Source: Hippopus hippopus
Lineage: Eukaryota; Mollusca; Bivalvia; Cardiida; Cardiidae
Direction: 5' to 3'
DNA length: 64,000 bases
Assembly (NCBI GenBank): GCA_946811185.2
Contig: OX328106.1
Span: 8,040,777 to 8,104,776 of the forward strand
This document shows positions 29,371 to 40,177 of the stretch, one piece after another; the stretch's first letter is position 1, and each line of letters begins with the position of its first letter. The notes beneath the pieces are model-generated. The model was given only the letters and a program-made list of their open reading frames with translations. It was not told where the DNA came from and made no database searches. The translations under genes were made by a program, and so were the position numbers.

Positions 29371-31990
29371 ATACGTAAGTCATGCTCTGTGAAAAGGGGG
29401 TTTTGCATCTGCAAAAAGTATTGATTTAGATCAGCGTGCGCAGTCTGCGCAGACTGACTTGGATCGAAACTTTGCTATGGATTTATTTTCTGCATGTTAA
29501 AGGACAAGTGTACCCCATCATTCAGTCCGCAGTTCTATAAAATCCTATTCATCATTTATTGTGACACATTTGCTTGACATATTGCATCACGGAGATACAT
29601 CAAAGCCTTTATTCCAGAGCGTGGCTGAAATATATTATCCTGTTTTTCTCGCTACCTGAACCAAATAATTCATCTTTAGGGATCTTTGAGAAAAAGGCTG
29701 TTGAAAACACTGTGGGAAAAGGAGAAAACTGGGACCAGTATTTTCGCCTTTTTCAACAATGTTTTCTAGCTTTTCAGAGACACCATCCATCTGTGGAGCA
29801 ATATTCAGTTTGACGTCTGCCAATGCTTTCGATATTGACATGTCTAAAAATTTGCCATGTGGTGAAGAGTAATTTAAAGTTATGTTGTAATTGACTTACA
29901 GCTGATGTATTCACCAACCATCTTAAATCAGATTCTAATTCTCAATACTTTACTAGGCTATACAGTATCGCAATGTCTGACTAGATAAATAAAACAGATT
30001 TGCCAATCGGAAAGTGTGTTACCTTCTCAAGTTGAATGAGAACAAGAATGCAGTTCAGAAATGTTTTGTAAATACAGTCCCAGAGGTTTGCGTAGAACAC
30101 ATCGAAATCTTTAATGAACGAAGAGCAATTAGACCACTTTACATGTATACAGATTGCTTTATTTCCCTTTACAAAGTTTAGTTGTATTTTAATATACTTG
30201 ATTGTGTGAAAACACAATGATATGATAACATTGTTTGTGGCGCCGTTTTTCGTTGTTCCTTTATTCAATCTTATGATCAGCGGATATTCCGATACATACT
30301 GTTTATTGATTTCTTTTATTATCCGCATTCGTACACAGTCCACAACATAATAAGAGTTGCAGACAGTGCTGATCGAGATCGGGTACGTTCTCTGTAGTAT
30401 GATCTTGGCTTCTAACCGTTCCCCCATTAATTCTAAACTTCAGCCTAAAGTCACTTCTGTTCTATTCAGTATATATCTTTCTTTCTAGTGGGCGAAAACA
30501 CTTTTTTTTTTTTTTTGTTAAATAAAAGCAGATAAAACAAGTGGCAACCTTTCATTTCTATATTCATTAGAATATCGCACATTATATTGCACATAGGTAG
30601 ACGTAAAATAGGCATATCTTTTAAAAGTGTAAATCAGGATTACAACTCGACGACCTTTACTTGTTATTATCCATAAAACCGCGCCGCCATGTTGGATACT
30701 ATTTATAGGTACTCATTTGCATAACAGAGATGGCCGCTCTACATACCCTTAGTATACCGGTATAATAAATGTAAATGTAAATATCAGGGATGGTCGTTCT
30801 GCATCCATAGAATTAGATTCTTTTAAAATTAAAAAAGATCATTCCGAAAGATAAACACCTTTCCTTAGGAGCGGAGTACCATCATTCCTTGTATGCAAAT
30901 AAGTATCTTTAAAAAGATCTCTGACTACATGTTGCAAATAGGTCATCGATTAAAAAATCTTTGTTTACATTGACCGAGGTGCATCTGTCATTTTGTACAA
31001 GTACAGATATTGCTTGATATAGCAATGAAGTTAACTATCGACATGAAAGTTTCATTTTAGTTATTTAGAAGCCTAAAGGTTAAGTATATAGATCTATACG
31101 GAATAACATTATTATGTTGTAGTATCTTTCCTCGGACTTGTATTTGCTTCGAGGCCGATTTTCGAGATGTCAAATTTTCCCTCGCATCTCGAAGTGAATG
31201 CAAGGTCAAAGAAACATGACAGTCCTCTATCGTATGTCTATAAATCTTAAAAACTAGATATTGCAATTATTGTCAATTTTATTCGAAATCAGAGAAAACA
31301 AGATACAAAAAAAAAAAAAACTTGTCAAGCTGGTGAGCTCAAAAACCATTAGTATTAATAAATGTAAATGAGCGGCACGTCGTTGGCAAAAGGGAGTTTG
31401 ATGCACTCCGTGATCTATTAAAATTCAATGCATTCCGATTTTTTCCTATTATTTGTTTTATTTTGTTTCGAATAAAATGTCTATAACTGCATTATTTTGT
31501 TGTGAAAAACAGGTATATAATAAAAAGAAATACTATGTAGTGAAACCTTTCTGCATTCTGATCTTGATCTATGCCGTTCGCAAGAGACACTGTCTTTGTG
31601 CACTGCGCCGAAATGGTTAAAGCTATCCTTGTCCAACGTTATATAATGCAATCCATGACACACTTAGAAACATACGTGATCAAAGTGACAATTCCGGACG
31701 ATAGGTCTACATGCATCTGCATCAAAAAAAATGTCTGTATTTTAATTAATGCAAAACATAATATGCATTGGGTCGGTCATATGGACTGATTTTATTCTGC
31801 GATTCAGTAACAATAATAGATAATCACACGCCACGTGAAGCGATTGCCTTAAACCGTTCCTTTTGTACCTGTTTTATTCAGTAAACAAGAAAGTATTAGC
31901 CTACAACATTTGTTCATTAATCCCTGATTCTCAGACAACCTCTCTAATTTAACATGAAGCATATTAGAGCAAGTTAGAAGGCTTACTTCG
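29371..31990. other. Non-coding host DNA with repeats
   Basis: No gene is recognised. It contains a P2 hairpin (29397-29475), a P1 hairpin (29699-29771) and a pair of sequences at 30650-31000 that resemble degenerate Polinton terminal repeats. Short frames here lack family motifs. Confidence 0.55.
30650..31000. repeat. Possible relic of Polinton-type terminal repeats
   Basis: The left side has GCCATGTTGGATACTATTT and TACTCATTTGCATAACAG; the right side, on the opposite strand, has TGTAAACAAAGAT, then ACTTATTTGCATACAAGG. These phrases and their order resemble the element-1 inverted repeat (4078-4168). Similarity is patchy, so this could be a short non-autonomous derivative or coincidence. Confidence 0.35.
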
Positions 31991-32039
31991 ACTTTTTAAT
32001 GGTTTACGAAACCTGTAACTCAAATTGCACAGACTGTCA

Positions 32040-32783
32040 TATAAACTGGTCATGTACAGATAATATATACGAAAATCAACCCTTAGCTACTCGAGCAGAG
32101 TTAAATGGGACTCATTATATAACAACGTAAATATTGATTGGGATCAAGTTCATGGAAATGTGTTTAAATGCACAAAAGACACTTATACACAATGGTTTCA
32201 AACAAGAATAATACATAGAATAATTCCAACAAATTCTCTGCTTTTTAAAATGAAATTGATAGATACTAACTTATGTACCTTTTGTAAACGATATGAAGAA
32301 ACTATTCTACATTTATCCCATGACTGTGAACACACCAAATTATTGATTAATAACATTGCAACAATATTAAGTACTTTTGACCATACTCTACAAATTGATA
32401 GTCGAACTTTACTTTTAGGCACATATACACCAAACGTACCATTGAACAGGCTACTTTTAGAATTTGAAAAATATATTTATCACTGTAGGAATAAACAAAC
32501 ATTACCCTCAATGATCGGTTTAAAGAATATTTTAAATTTTACCTTGAACATTCATAATTGCACAAAAACACATGAAGTTGACAAATGTCACATGACAATT
32601 GTAGAGCATCTTTTTCCTATTGCCAGTATAGTGTACAGATACACATATTAATGAATACCTATATCATTTTTTAAACAAAGATTCCAGTTTCTTTACTCCA
32701 TATCCACACACCCACTCACCCAAACACTCACATACTTGCACCGATTTTATGTATTTTTCATTCTGATTTCTGATTGTTTTTAT

Positions 32784-32841
<58 letters not shown>

Positions 32842-32860
32842 AAAGCCACATTCAAGTGAT
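32040..32860 (+). mobile_element. LINE 3' fragment with zinc-finger end of ORF2
   Basis: A frame (32160-32651) encodes WFQTRIIHRIIPTNSLLFKM then LCTFCKRYEETILHLSHDCE, the zinc-binding C-terminal domain of LINE ORF2. After the stop come a TC microsatellite (32791-32838) and AATAAAGCC. It is 5' truncated and unrelated to the 26-29 kb LINE. Confidence 0.8.
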
Positions 32861-33124
32861 GGAACAACTTTATGAAAATACAATCTTTGTTAGCCATATG
32901 AAACATCTTTTGTATAAGAGTGCTAAAAATATATTATTAAGGACTATTATCTCTAACATCATTAGTGTCATTAGTATAAATACATTACTAACACATTACT
33001 AACAAACCTACTGACATTGAATTGTAAGGTATGATGGGAGATGGCCACGACTCCCATCATACCAGTTGACGTGGCAAATAAAAATCTAAATTAAAGAAAA
33101 CCCTTAGCTGCTAAGCGCGACTCA

Positions 33125-33205
33125 CTGACCTTTTGCGGACTGTGTAGATCAAGATCAGACTCCACAGAACGTGCAGTCTGATCTTGGATCTACACTGTCC
33201 GAAAA
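33125..33205. repeat. Palindromic hairpin repeat, family P3
   Basis: The arm AGATCAAGATCAGACTCCAC and its near reverse complement are separated by a short loop, flanked by TTTTGCGGACTGTG and ACTGTCCG. Related copies lie near 41312-41379, 46450-46515, 48020-48090 and 48730-48790. Confidence 0.75.
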
Positions 33206-33444
33206 GAAGATATTATTCCCCAAAACAAGACTTTGAAATAGCAATAATTGGGTTTTTACTATCGAAATTAAAATTTCATTCTAGTTATTTAGCAGGATTA
33301 GGGTAAACAAACTGTATATGGGTATTGTCCTGAACTGTTGGCGACAAAATTTATACTAGTCCATATTGAAAACCACACAGACAAAAATTAATTATGACTC
33401 AAATGCTGAAATTCGTATCGGAAAGGGTAAAAAAAAAAAAAAAA

Positions 33445-33511
33445 AACATTGCAGGAAAATGAGAAAATGCTAGTAGCAAGCACTGTCTCCTTTTCCCACA
33501 ATGTTTTCAAA
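33445..33511. repeat. Palindromic hairpin repeat, family P1
   Basis: A P1 copy preceded by an 18-base A run; the right arm CTCCTTTTCCCACAATG is intact. Confidence 0.7.
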
Positions 33512-34475
33512 AGTCCTCTTTCTCAGGCTTGTTAAAACACGGTATTGTTTGGTAAAGGGTAATTCAGCTCTATAGTAGAGAACGCAATGAACTAAGATTG
33601 TGACGTCAAGCATGATATCTATCCAATCTCCTGAATAGAAGGTAAAGATTTGATATCTTATAAATGAGTGGCGCTTTTGCAAAAGGGGGCTGAATGCACC
33701 TTCTTGATGTATTATACCAGGCAAATCATCACATAATTATGAATCCATAAAATCCATTTTGATTCAATCATGAGCTATAATGGTCCTTTGACATGCAGAA
33801 AATTTAAAGATACCAAAAAGTTGTCAGCCAAAATCGACATGGGCCGATATTTTTTGCAGATGCATTAAACTCCTTTTTCACAGAGCATGTCTCAATTATT
33901 TCTGTCATGTTCTGTTGTTATAAGTCAAGCATAGGCCGGAAACAAAACGTATGTAAGATGAAGAATGTAGTGAAGACAGAGAGTATATACAACAAAGTAC
34001 ATGGCGAGAATGAAGACGGACGAAATGGAAAACTTCCTCAGAAACACTTGATCTACACTGTCCGCAAAATTGCCCGGCGTGACGCTTAGCTGTCTAAGGG
34101 TAAAGACACTACGTATCCCATCAAGGAGATACTATTAAACATTTCTTCTCATACTTTCCTTTCTTTCTTAAAACAGCTATTACGTAATCGCTATTTTTAT
34201 AAAATCATTTACAAATAGTTCAGATTTTTTTGTCCCCCTGGCGACAAAATTCGCCGTCCACCTCTATTTTGTTAATCTAATTTTACCGAGTGTGCATCAC
34301 TTTTGTTTACTGATCATATCACTCTGTTATTGATGGTTAACAAGCTTATGGCTTATCAAATTCAGCGATACAGAATCTTACAAGTTTTGTTGGATTATGC
34401 AAATCTGAATAGATACCTTTCAGAGTTGAACCTTTACCAAACAGTCCCGTGTTTTCACAACAGTGATGAAAATAC

Positions 34476-34541
34476 CTTTTGAAAACATTGTGGGAAAAGG
34501 AGAAAATGCTCGTCATTTTCTCCTTTTCCCACAATGTTTTT
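34476..34541. repeat. Palindromic hairpin repeat, family P1 (in duplication copy 1)
   Basis: Short-loop P1 copy: the arm ACATTGTGGGAAAAGGAG and its exact complement. Its counterpart in the second duplication copy is at 49386-49450. Confidence 0.8.
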
Positions 34542-34879
34542 CCCCTGTCAAAGATTTTCAGTTTATTGAACACATTTCAACTCTCATATTTGCTACCTAC
34601 AAATGCTCTCAATTCGAAAATCTGAAATTTATTGTTTGGGAAAGGATAAAGAGACGTGTTTTGCGAGGGTTTACACACACACACAAAAAAAGAAACAACA
34701 GTTAAAGATTCTTATTCAATTTTTAAATGACAATCATTACAGATCATTGTTCCATTTCGCACCTCAGTTCGTTCAAGTTTTCAATTCTCGGATGTTAAAC
34801 GAGGCGTTAAACTGCGAAGCATTATTTGAGCCGTGCTCTGGCAAATGGAGGCTTAATGCATCTCTGTAATGCATAATAT

Positions 34880-35212
34880 TAAGCAAGCCATCACATAACT
34901 ATAGATCCACAACATCCATAACGTACAGAGATTGAAACCGGAAGGTCGCTGGGCCAAAATTTTTCCCAAGGATCGGTGATACTGACTAGCCCTCGCTGCA
35001 AAATTTGGCTCTCTCTCATCGCTAACCCTTGTTTCGACGATGTTTATGTTGGAAAGAAGCCGGTAGCTTAGGAAGAGCATTGTGCGCAGTGTTCGTATAA
35101 ATATTCTAGGAAAGCATGGATAGGTCCACTGGCCGCCGTGATAAAGCAGAAATAATGTTGAAATAAGCGCTAAACACCATACAATTAACTTCAGTAAGAT
35201 TTGAATACCTCT
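34880..35212. mobile_element. SINE-derived tail after the oxidase gene, copy 1
   Basis: It contains a degenerate tRNA-like part (CCGGAAGGTCGCTGGGCC, 34939-34956) and the words GGTCCACTGGCCGCCGTG and GCGCTAAACACCATAC, shared with the SINE-like sequence at 47020-47460. In copy 2 the box-B part (GGTCGCTGGTTCGAATACCC, 49796-49815) is better preserved. An open frame across it is probably incidental. Confidence 0.5.
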
Positions 35213-35214
35213 TG

Positions 35215-36579
35215 TCAACTGTCATTAATTGCTATGAAGTCCAAAATTTCATTCGCGGCTTTAATGCCGGACATATATGCTGAATGGACATATCCATATT
35301 GTTTGTGGCTTAAATGTTCTCCGGCAAAATAGATCTGCCCATGGGGTGCTGACAGGTCATTCATATCAGTAGACTCAAAATGAGACGGCCAGTAACTAAA
35401 TGAACCTCTGAAGAAAGGATCTGACGACCATCTTGAAATTTTGAAATCAACCGGAAACGGAACTTGTTTCTTCGGATAAATTCGTTGTAATACGCTGATA
35501 AGCTCCGTGACAACTTCCCTGTCACTCATATTCTCAATTCGCTTTGATTCCGTGTCGTATAGAGACAGTTGTAGAATGTTACTCCCAGGGTAAACTTGGT
35601 TCAAATTAAGCCAAAACTTATTAAGAGTTTTGTCATTTGAAACAAACACAAGAAATGAGGCATCGTCCCAGAATGTGTAAGGGAACTGAAGGTAAATGTG
35701 TGAAAAATCACAAATACCAAACTTATCTATGGCAGCTAATTTCCAAGGTGGAAGTGGTGGTGAAAACTCAACAGCTCTCTGTTGAAGTACACCAAGGCTA
35801 AATGTTACGATGACAAAGTCCGCACAATAAACCGTCCCATCCTTTGTATACACAGTAACCTCATCGTCTGATTGTTCAATTTTTGTTACATGCTTATTGA
35901 AATGTATTTGAAGTTTGTGTGGAATTGAGGATTCTAAGTGGTGGATCAGATGTTCAAAGCCTCTGGAATCATTCACTGGCATCAGCTCTGTCGAATTGAA
36001 CTCTTCATATGGTGCATTAATCAGAAGATGCTTTGCTGACAAATAATCAGCATGAACACCACTTTCGAATCCCACGAAGTACTCTTCCACCATGTTTTCC
36101 CATGGATGTTCTGGGTTCCAACCTGCCCTCTGCAGCATATCGCGCACTGAAACATCATCGTCATCAGAACTAGCTGTTCCTACATCGTTTATTAAGGCAT
36201 CCAACCCCTCAAAGGCATTGTCAGCTTCCAGTGTTATATTGTCGCCATTTTCATCCTTCACAGACCAATTTGGAGACAGAAACTTCCCGCTTATGTGAGA
36301 CAGTCCAGTTTCGGTTGCCATTTTGTAGACTGGATTTGTACCTTTTCCATAGATCCACATGGCCCCGAGTTCTACAGTATGGTTTCCTAGTTTCTCGCTT
36401 TTTATACGACCGCCTATTCGATTTGTACCCTCGATGATTTGGAAATTTGTAAAACCTCTGTCTGACAGAGCTTTTGCCGCGGACAAGCCGGCCATTCCGC
36501 CACCGAGAATCAGGACAGATCGATCTGAAAATAGTAAAGGTCCTCTTAAGATTTTGTTTTTGGATGATTTATATTTCAT
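35215..36579 (-). CDS. Flavin polyamine oxidase-like protein, open copy
   Basis: 454 residues from ATG 36579 in one uninterrupted exon. The N-terminal FAD-binding fold is clear (SVLILGGGMAGLSAAKAL, then IIEGTNRIGGRI and ELGAMW), and the C-terminal FAD segment is IYFAGEHLSHKQYGYVHSAY. The middle matches the substrate domain of polyamine/spermine oxidases (SLGVLQQ, EFSPPLPPWKLAAIDKFG, IYLQFPYTFW). Such enzymes oxidise polyamines with FAD and release H2O2. The Lys that plant polyamine oxidases carry in YTKIF appears to be His here (FSHIY); this rests on alignment by eye. No introns are seen, so it may be a retrogene or belong to an intronless lineage. It is duplicated at 50083-51447. Confidence 0.88.
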   Translation of the reverse strand: MKYKSSKNKILRGPLLFSDRSVLILGGGMAGLSAAKALSDRGFTNFQIIEGTNRIGGRIKSEKLGNHTVELGAMWIYGKGTNPVYKMATETGLSHISGKFLSPNWSVKDENGDNITLEADNAFEGLDALINDVGTASSDDDDVSVRDMLQRAGWNPEHPWENMVEEYFVGFESGVHADYLSAKHLLINAPYEEFNSTELMPVNDSRGFEHLIHHLESSIPHKLQIHFNKHVTKIEQSDDEVTVYTKDGTVYCADFVIVTFSLGVLQQRAVEFSPPLPPWKLAAIDKFGICDFSHIYLQFPYTFWDDASFLVFVSNDKTLNKFWLNLNQVYPGSNILQLSLYDTESKRIENMSDREVVTELISVLQRIYPKKQVPFPVDFKISRWSSDPFFRGSFSYWPSHFESTDMNDLSAPHGQIYFAGEHLSHKQYGYVHSAYMSGIKAANEILDFIAINDS

Positions 36580-37477
36580 CGGTTATATATACATCCTTAC
36601 AGCCAAAGAGAGAGAGAAAAAACGCTGTTAAAAATTGATAAAGTGTAGAATGATTTAGAATTAAGTCAGACATGTAAACTTATATCAATTACCGATATAT
36701 ATAGTGTGAGAGATAAATACTAAAGGGGTTTGTCTTCAATTTAAAAACCGGAAACAACAACACCGTTTTTTTTTTTTTCTTGAAGACCGCAAGAAAATGA
36801 AACGCATCCTCTATCCGTACTAATCTGTGCATTCTTGCAACCGTCAGAGGATTTACTAGCATTTGATATGAAAATACAAAAATGATTAAAGTTTCATAAA
36901 ATAAAGATGAAATGGGTTAAAAACTGGCTGAAAAACGAATGTAGATGTATTTGAAGTTTAAAATTAGGAGTTAGATAGAAATGAAATAATCATTAATTAA
37001 TATACTCAGTTCTATAAATAAGTGTGCACTTAATTTTCTTTTATTTCTCGTCGCATGTTTTACTGAAGACCAACAAATTTGGTATCATACTTTAGTTCAG
37101 AGTCTGTAGAAAATGCCAGGCTAACCAGATTTTGACTAACAGAAAGTTTAAGTTAGGTTTTTGCAGTTTAAATGAAGGTGGTACTAAAATCAAAGTTGAA
37201 CAAGCAGTCGGTATCTATCAAAGATCAGACTTTACGTTCTTTGCAGCCCGATGTTCATCTATACAGTCTGCAAATACTCAATTGTTCACATGAGACACTA
37301 CAAGGGACACTGATCAGTGCACAGGTCGCCGTGACTCATGTAAAACACAGAATAAAAACTGCGTCAAACACCAAAGAAATAAATAAGTTAGCTTGACCTC
37401 CTTTAACTCTTTACCACTCGACCAAATTTTAAACTTGTCAAAATTGAAAGTATTTATGGACGACGATTTAAATGTGA

Positions 37478-37541
37478 GAAAACATTTTGGAAAAAAAGGA
37501 GAAAATGCTGTTTACCAGCATTTTCTCCATTTCCCACTTTT
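37478..37541. repeat. Palindromic hairpin repeat, family P1
   Basis: P1 copy with the centre GTTTACCAGC; arms are slightly diverged. Confidence 0.7.
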
Positions 37542-37803
37542 TTGAAATTCTTTTTTAGGGTCTTTAAAGCTCAGGGATCGTTGAAATTTGGCAAAGGGTA
37601 GCCTCAGGGTGTCTATATCAGATTTCAATCGGTTTTCTTATCTTACAAATTATGACATACAGTAACAGAGAAGGGAATTCATGAATACAATAGACACGTC
37701 ATTTGAATTGATTGCATCTTTGTCAAAGTATCATGTTTGTCGAATTTAGGGTAATTATTGATTAACTGACTGACTGACTGACTCACTCACTCACTCACTC
37801 ACT

Positions 37804-38417
37804 AAATTGATTTTGGATGAAAGTGGTTTAGCCGAATTATACGACTCTAAGTCTATGTGTGATCGATCAATAAAATCAGTCATCGATACTGTATATGAAA
37901 AACTATCAGAAACAGCACACACAATGGTGAAATAGCTACACACTCAATAAAAAACAAAAATTTATCGTAATATTAAAAACGGCTATAAAATCGAAAATTA
38001 TGTAACAGTGCATTTACCATGGCATCTTAGATCGTTCATAGCACAGCTCCGCACAGGGACATTACCACTATACATAGAAACAGGACGATACAGACATGTC
38101 AAACCGGAGAGACGGTTTTGTTTTTATATGTAATGAGAAAGACTCCGTTTAAAATTAATTGCAGTTTTTGTTTGATTGTTCTACCTATACAATTATTAGG
38201 CTAGGTTTTTATGAATATGCAAATGGATTGATTGCTAATTTCATTTCAATTCCATACAGTAAAAGACTTAAACCTATACTCACAGACAAACGTTTACTAC
38301 GTTAATCTGCATTATATATCCAAGACTGCTACAGAAAACGATGCGATATTCTATATAAGAATAATATCTAGTGCACTACGTTGACACCATAAATCTTTCA
38401 AATCTGTGTTCAGTATA
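37804..38417 (+). mobile_element. LINE 3' part, interrupted by an insertion
   Basis: It matches the C-terminal coding end of the minus-strand LINE at 26230-26850 and then its tail (TCTAGTGCACTACG near 38370). The tail breaks off at 38417 and resumes at 45102-45260, so a 6.7-kb element has inserted. Several stops and small indels make the coding part dead. It is 5' truncated after a GACT/CACT microsatellite (37766-37803). Confidence 0.85.
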
Positions 38418-38852
38418 CAGTATGGACCAACATACAGTCTCGCAAATCGGAAGCTGCTGTCACTGTACGCCCAAAATCAGTTAGCTGCGGTAAACAAATA
38501 TCATAAAACAGGCTAGTACATCAATTCTAGTGAACTGAAAGTTATTATGTGCATATCATTTGAGAGGTAGTAGGTTTTTCTACCAACCTTTACTGCAATT
38601 TGGAACGTGAACCATGCGCTTTTTGCACAGGAAAGCTGCATCACCAATTTTTGCCATTTACGGTTGCCATGACGGCTAAACTTTTGCTTCCTATTCTTCA
38701 AGGAAGATCTGTAACCATTTTCTGATTATTCACACAGATAAAGAAATTACATATCCATAAGAGTATTCAGCACTTTTCCTGTGGAAATAATTCAACTTTT
38801 CCTGAGGTACTATCAAAAGATTCATTGTACTATCAGCTGCACACTGGGTTTT
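38418..38852. repeat. Left inverted repeat of the 6.7-kb element
   Basis: Reverse complement of 44660-45101 at high identity. A 62-codon frame is kept in both arms only because the arms are copies of each other. Confidence 0.85.
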
Positions 38853-39769
38853 TTTTCACTGTCCAGTTAGCTGTGATTTTCTGAACAGGCATATATCGAG
38901 ATATTTTTACAGCATTGACATTATTATTTCATGTATTGAACAAGTAGTGAAGATAAGTTTCATTTCAGATAAGGAGTGTCGTAAGAAGGGGCAAAGAATG
39001 TGGGGATGGGGGTTCTTAAGTTGCTCGGGGTTGAGTGTCTTAGATTCCTAATCCGAACCTCTTGGGTTCCATTTCCACCTTAAGCATTGTGTTAGTCCAC
39101 GGATCGTTCATATAACATCGTCTATATACGATTCCTGGTTAGTCGTGGAAGTGTCCTTTGACAAACACGTTACAGCCACTTACAGCTGAAACCCAGTAAA
39201 GTCACGAATAAGTAAACTGTTACCATATAACAAGAAATATCTTTCAAAAAGATAGACAGCGTAAATTTGCCCGCAAATAGGGAGGGCCCCTAGAATAAAC
39301 TTGTCTACATTTTTTACCATTTACAAATGTATATTTATTCATTTGTTATTGGTACCAAAAAATAAGGCAAAAAACCAGCACATTCAGCTACTCCTAACAA
39401 GCGTGGGGAAACCTCGGGCGATGCGTAGAGGTAGCTATACAGGTGAGATGTGATTTCGGGATGGGCAGTGTTTGAGCTTGTGATGCATTTTATGAGATCA
39501 TATTTAAACAAACTTGTACCGTGACATGATGTCCGGTTTTATACGAGTGCAGTGAGAAAGTTCCCGGGCTATCGCTGTATGAAAGAAACTTGTAACGTTC
39601 AATGTATATAAAATTTCATACATTACATATCTGGTCAAGTTTTTGCACATTTCCTTCAAAAATAAATGTAAATCGACCCATTTCTCATCAATAAATTATA
39701 TAAAGAACAATTAGAATTCACGTTTTAACCAATTCAATGGGCTTGCTAGTTTACTTTGTTGTAAGTGAT

Positions 39770-39850
39770 GTCCGTGGTTGTGGGGTAGAGCGTCGGCCCC
39801 GTAACCAAGAGGTCCCGAGTTCGAGACCCGGGAGCGGGTGTAAACTTTGG
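39770..39850 (+). mobile_element. tRNA-derived SINE head
   Basis: Box A-like GTGGGGTAGAGCGTCGG (39781-39797) and box B GAGTTCGAGACCC (39818-39830) have tRNA-like spacing, followed by a non-tRNA body to about 39990. The cloverleaf is not complete, so I call a SINE rather than a tRNA gene. Confidence 0.5.
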
Positions 39851-40177
39851 ATCCTTCATGGGCCCACACATTCGGCGCGAGTACTGGTGTAGTTCTCAGG
39901 AAGCAGAATCGAGAAATATTAGTATAAGTTGTAAGAACTTGTTTCCGATCGATGTAAAATAAATATGTTTAAACTAAACGAACTAAACTACTGTGTTGTA
40001 TTTCGTGAATAAATATGCAACAAAAAATACCGACGTCACTGAGCTGAATGTACGGAACAGCGATTAGTGATCACTGTATGAAAGCTTGGATGATCCCTAC
40101 AGGTCTGTGGAAGTTTTTTTTTTTTTTTTTTTCTTTTTCGGTGTTTCAAAATAAATCTTGATTTAAGGTCAAAAATA

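Larger units (their letters stand above)
34265..36960. repeat. Segmental duplication, copy 1 (with 49180-51910)
   Basis: The two blocks are in direct orientation, about 14.9 kb apart, and share flanks, a P1 hairpin, a SINE-like tail and the oxidase gene, with few substitutions in the coding part. Copy 2 has a small tandem duplication near 51690-51770 that copy 1 lacks. Confidence 0.9.

Noticed and set aside
34853..35218. 121-codon frame after the oxidase gene, kept in the second copy
   Set aside because: Non-ATG start and it lies in SINE-derived sequence; similarity between the copies is due to the segmental duplication.
38513..38701. 62-codon frame present in both arms of the 6.7-kb element
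   Set aside because: Conserved only because the arms are inverted copies; no motif.
39770..39850. Genuine tRNA gene
   Set aside because: Promoter boxes are present, but the stems do not make a complete cloverleaf and a SINE body follows.
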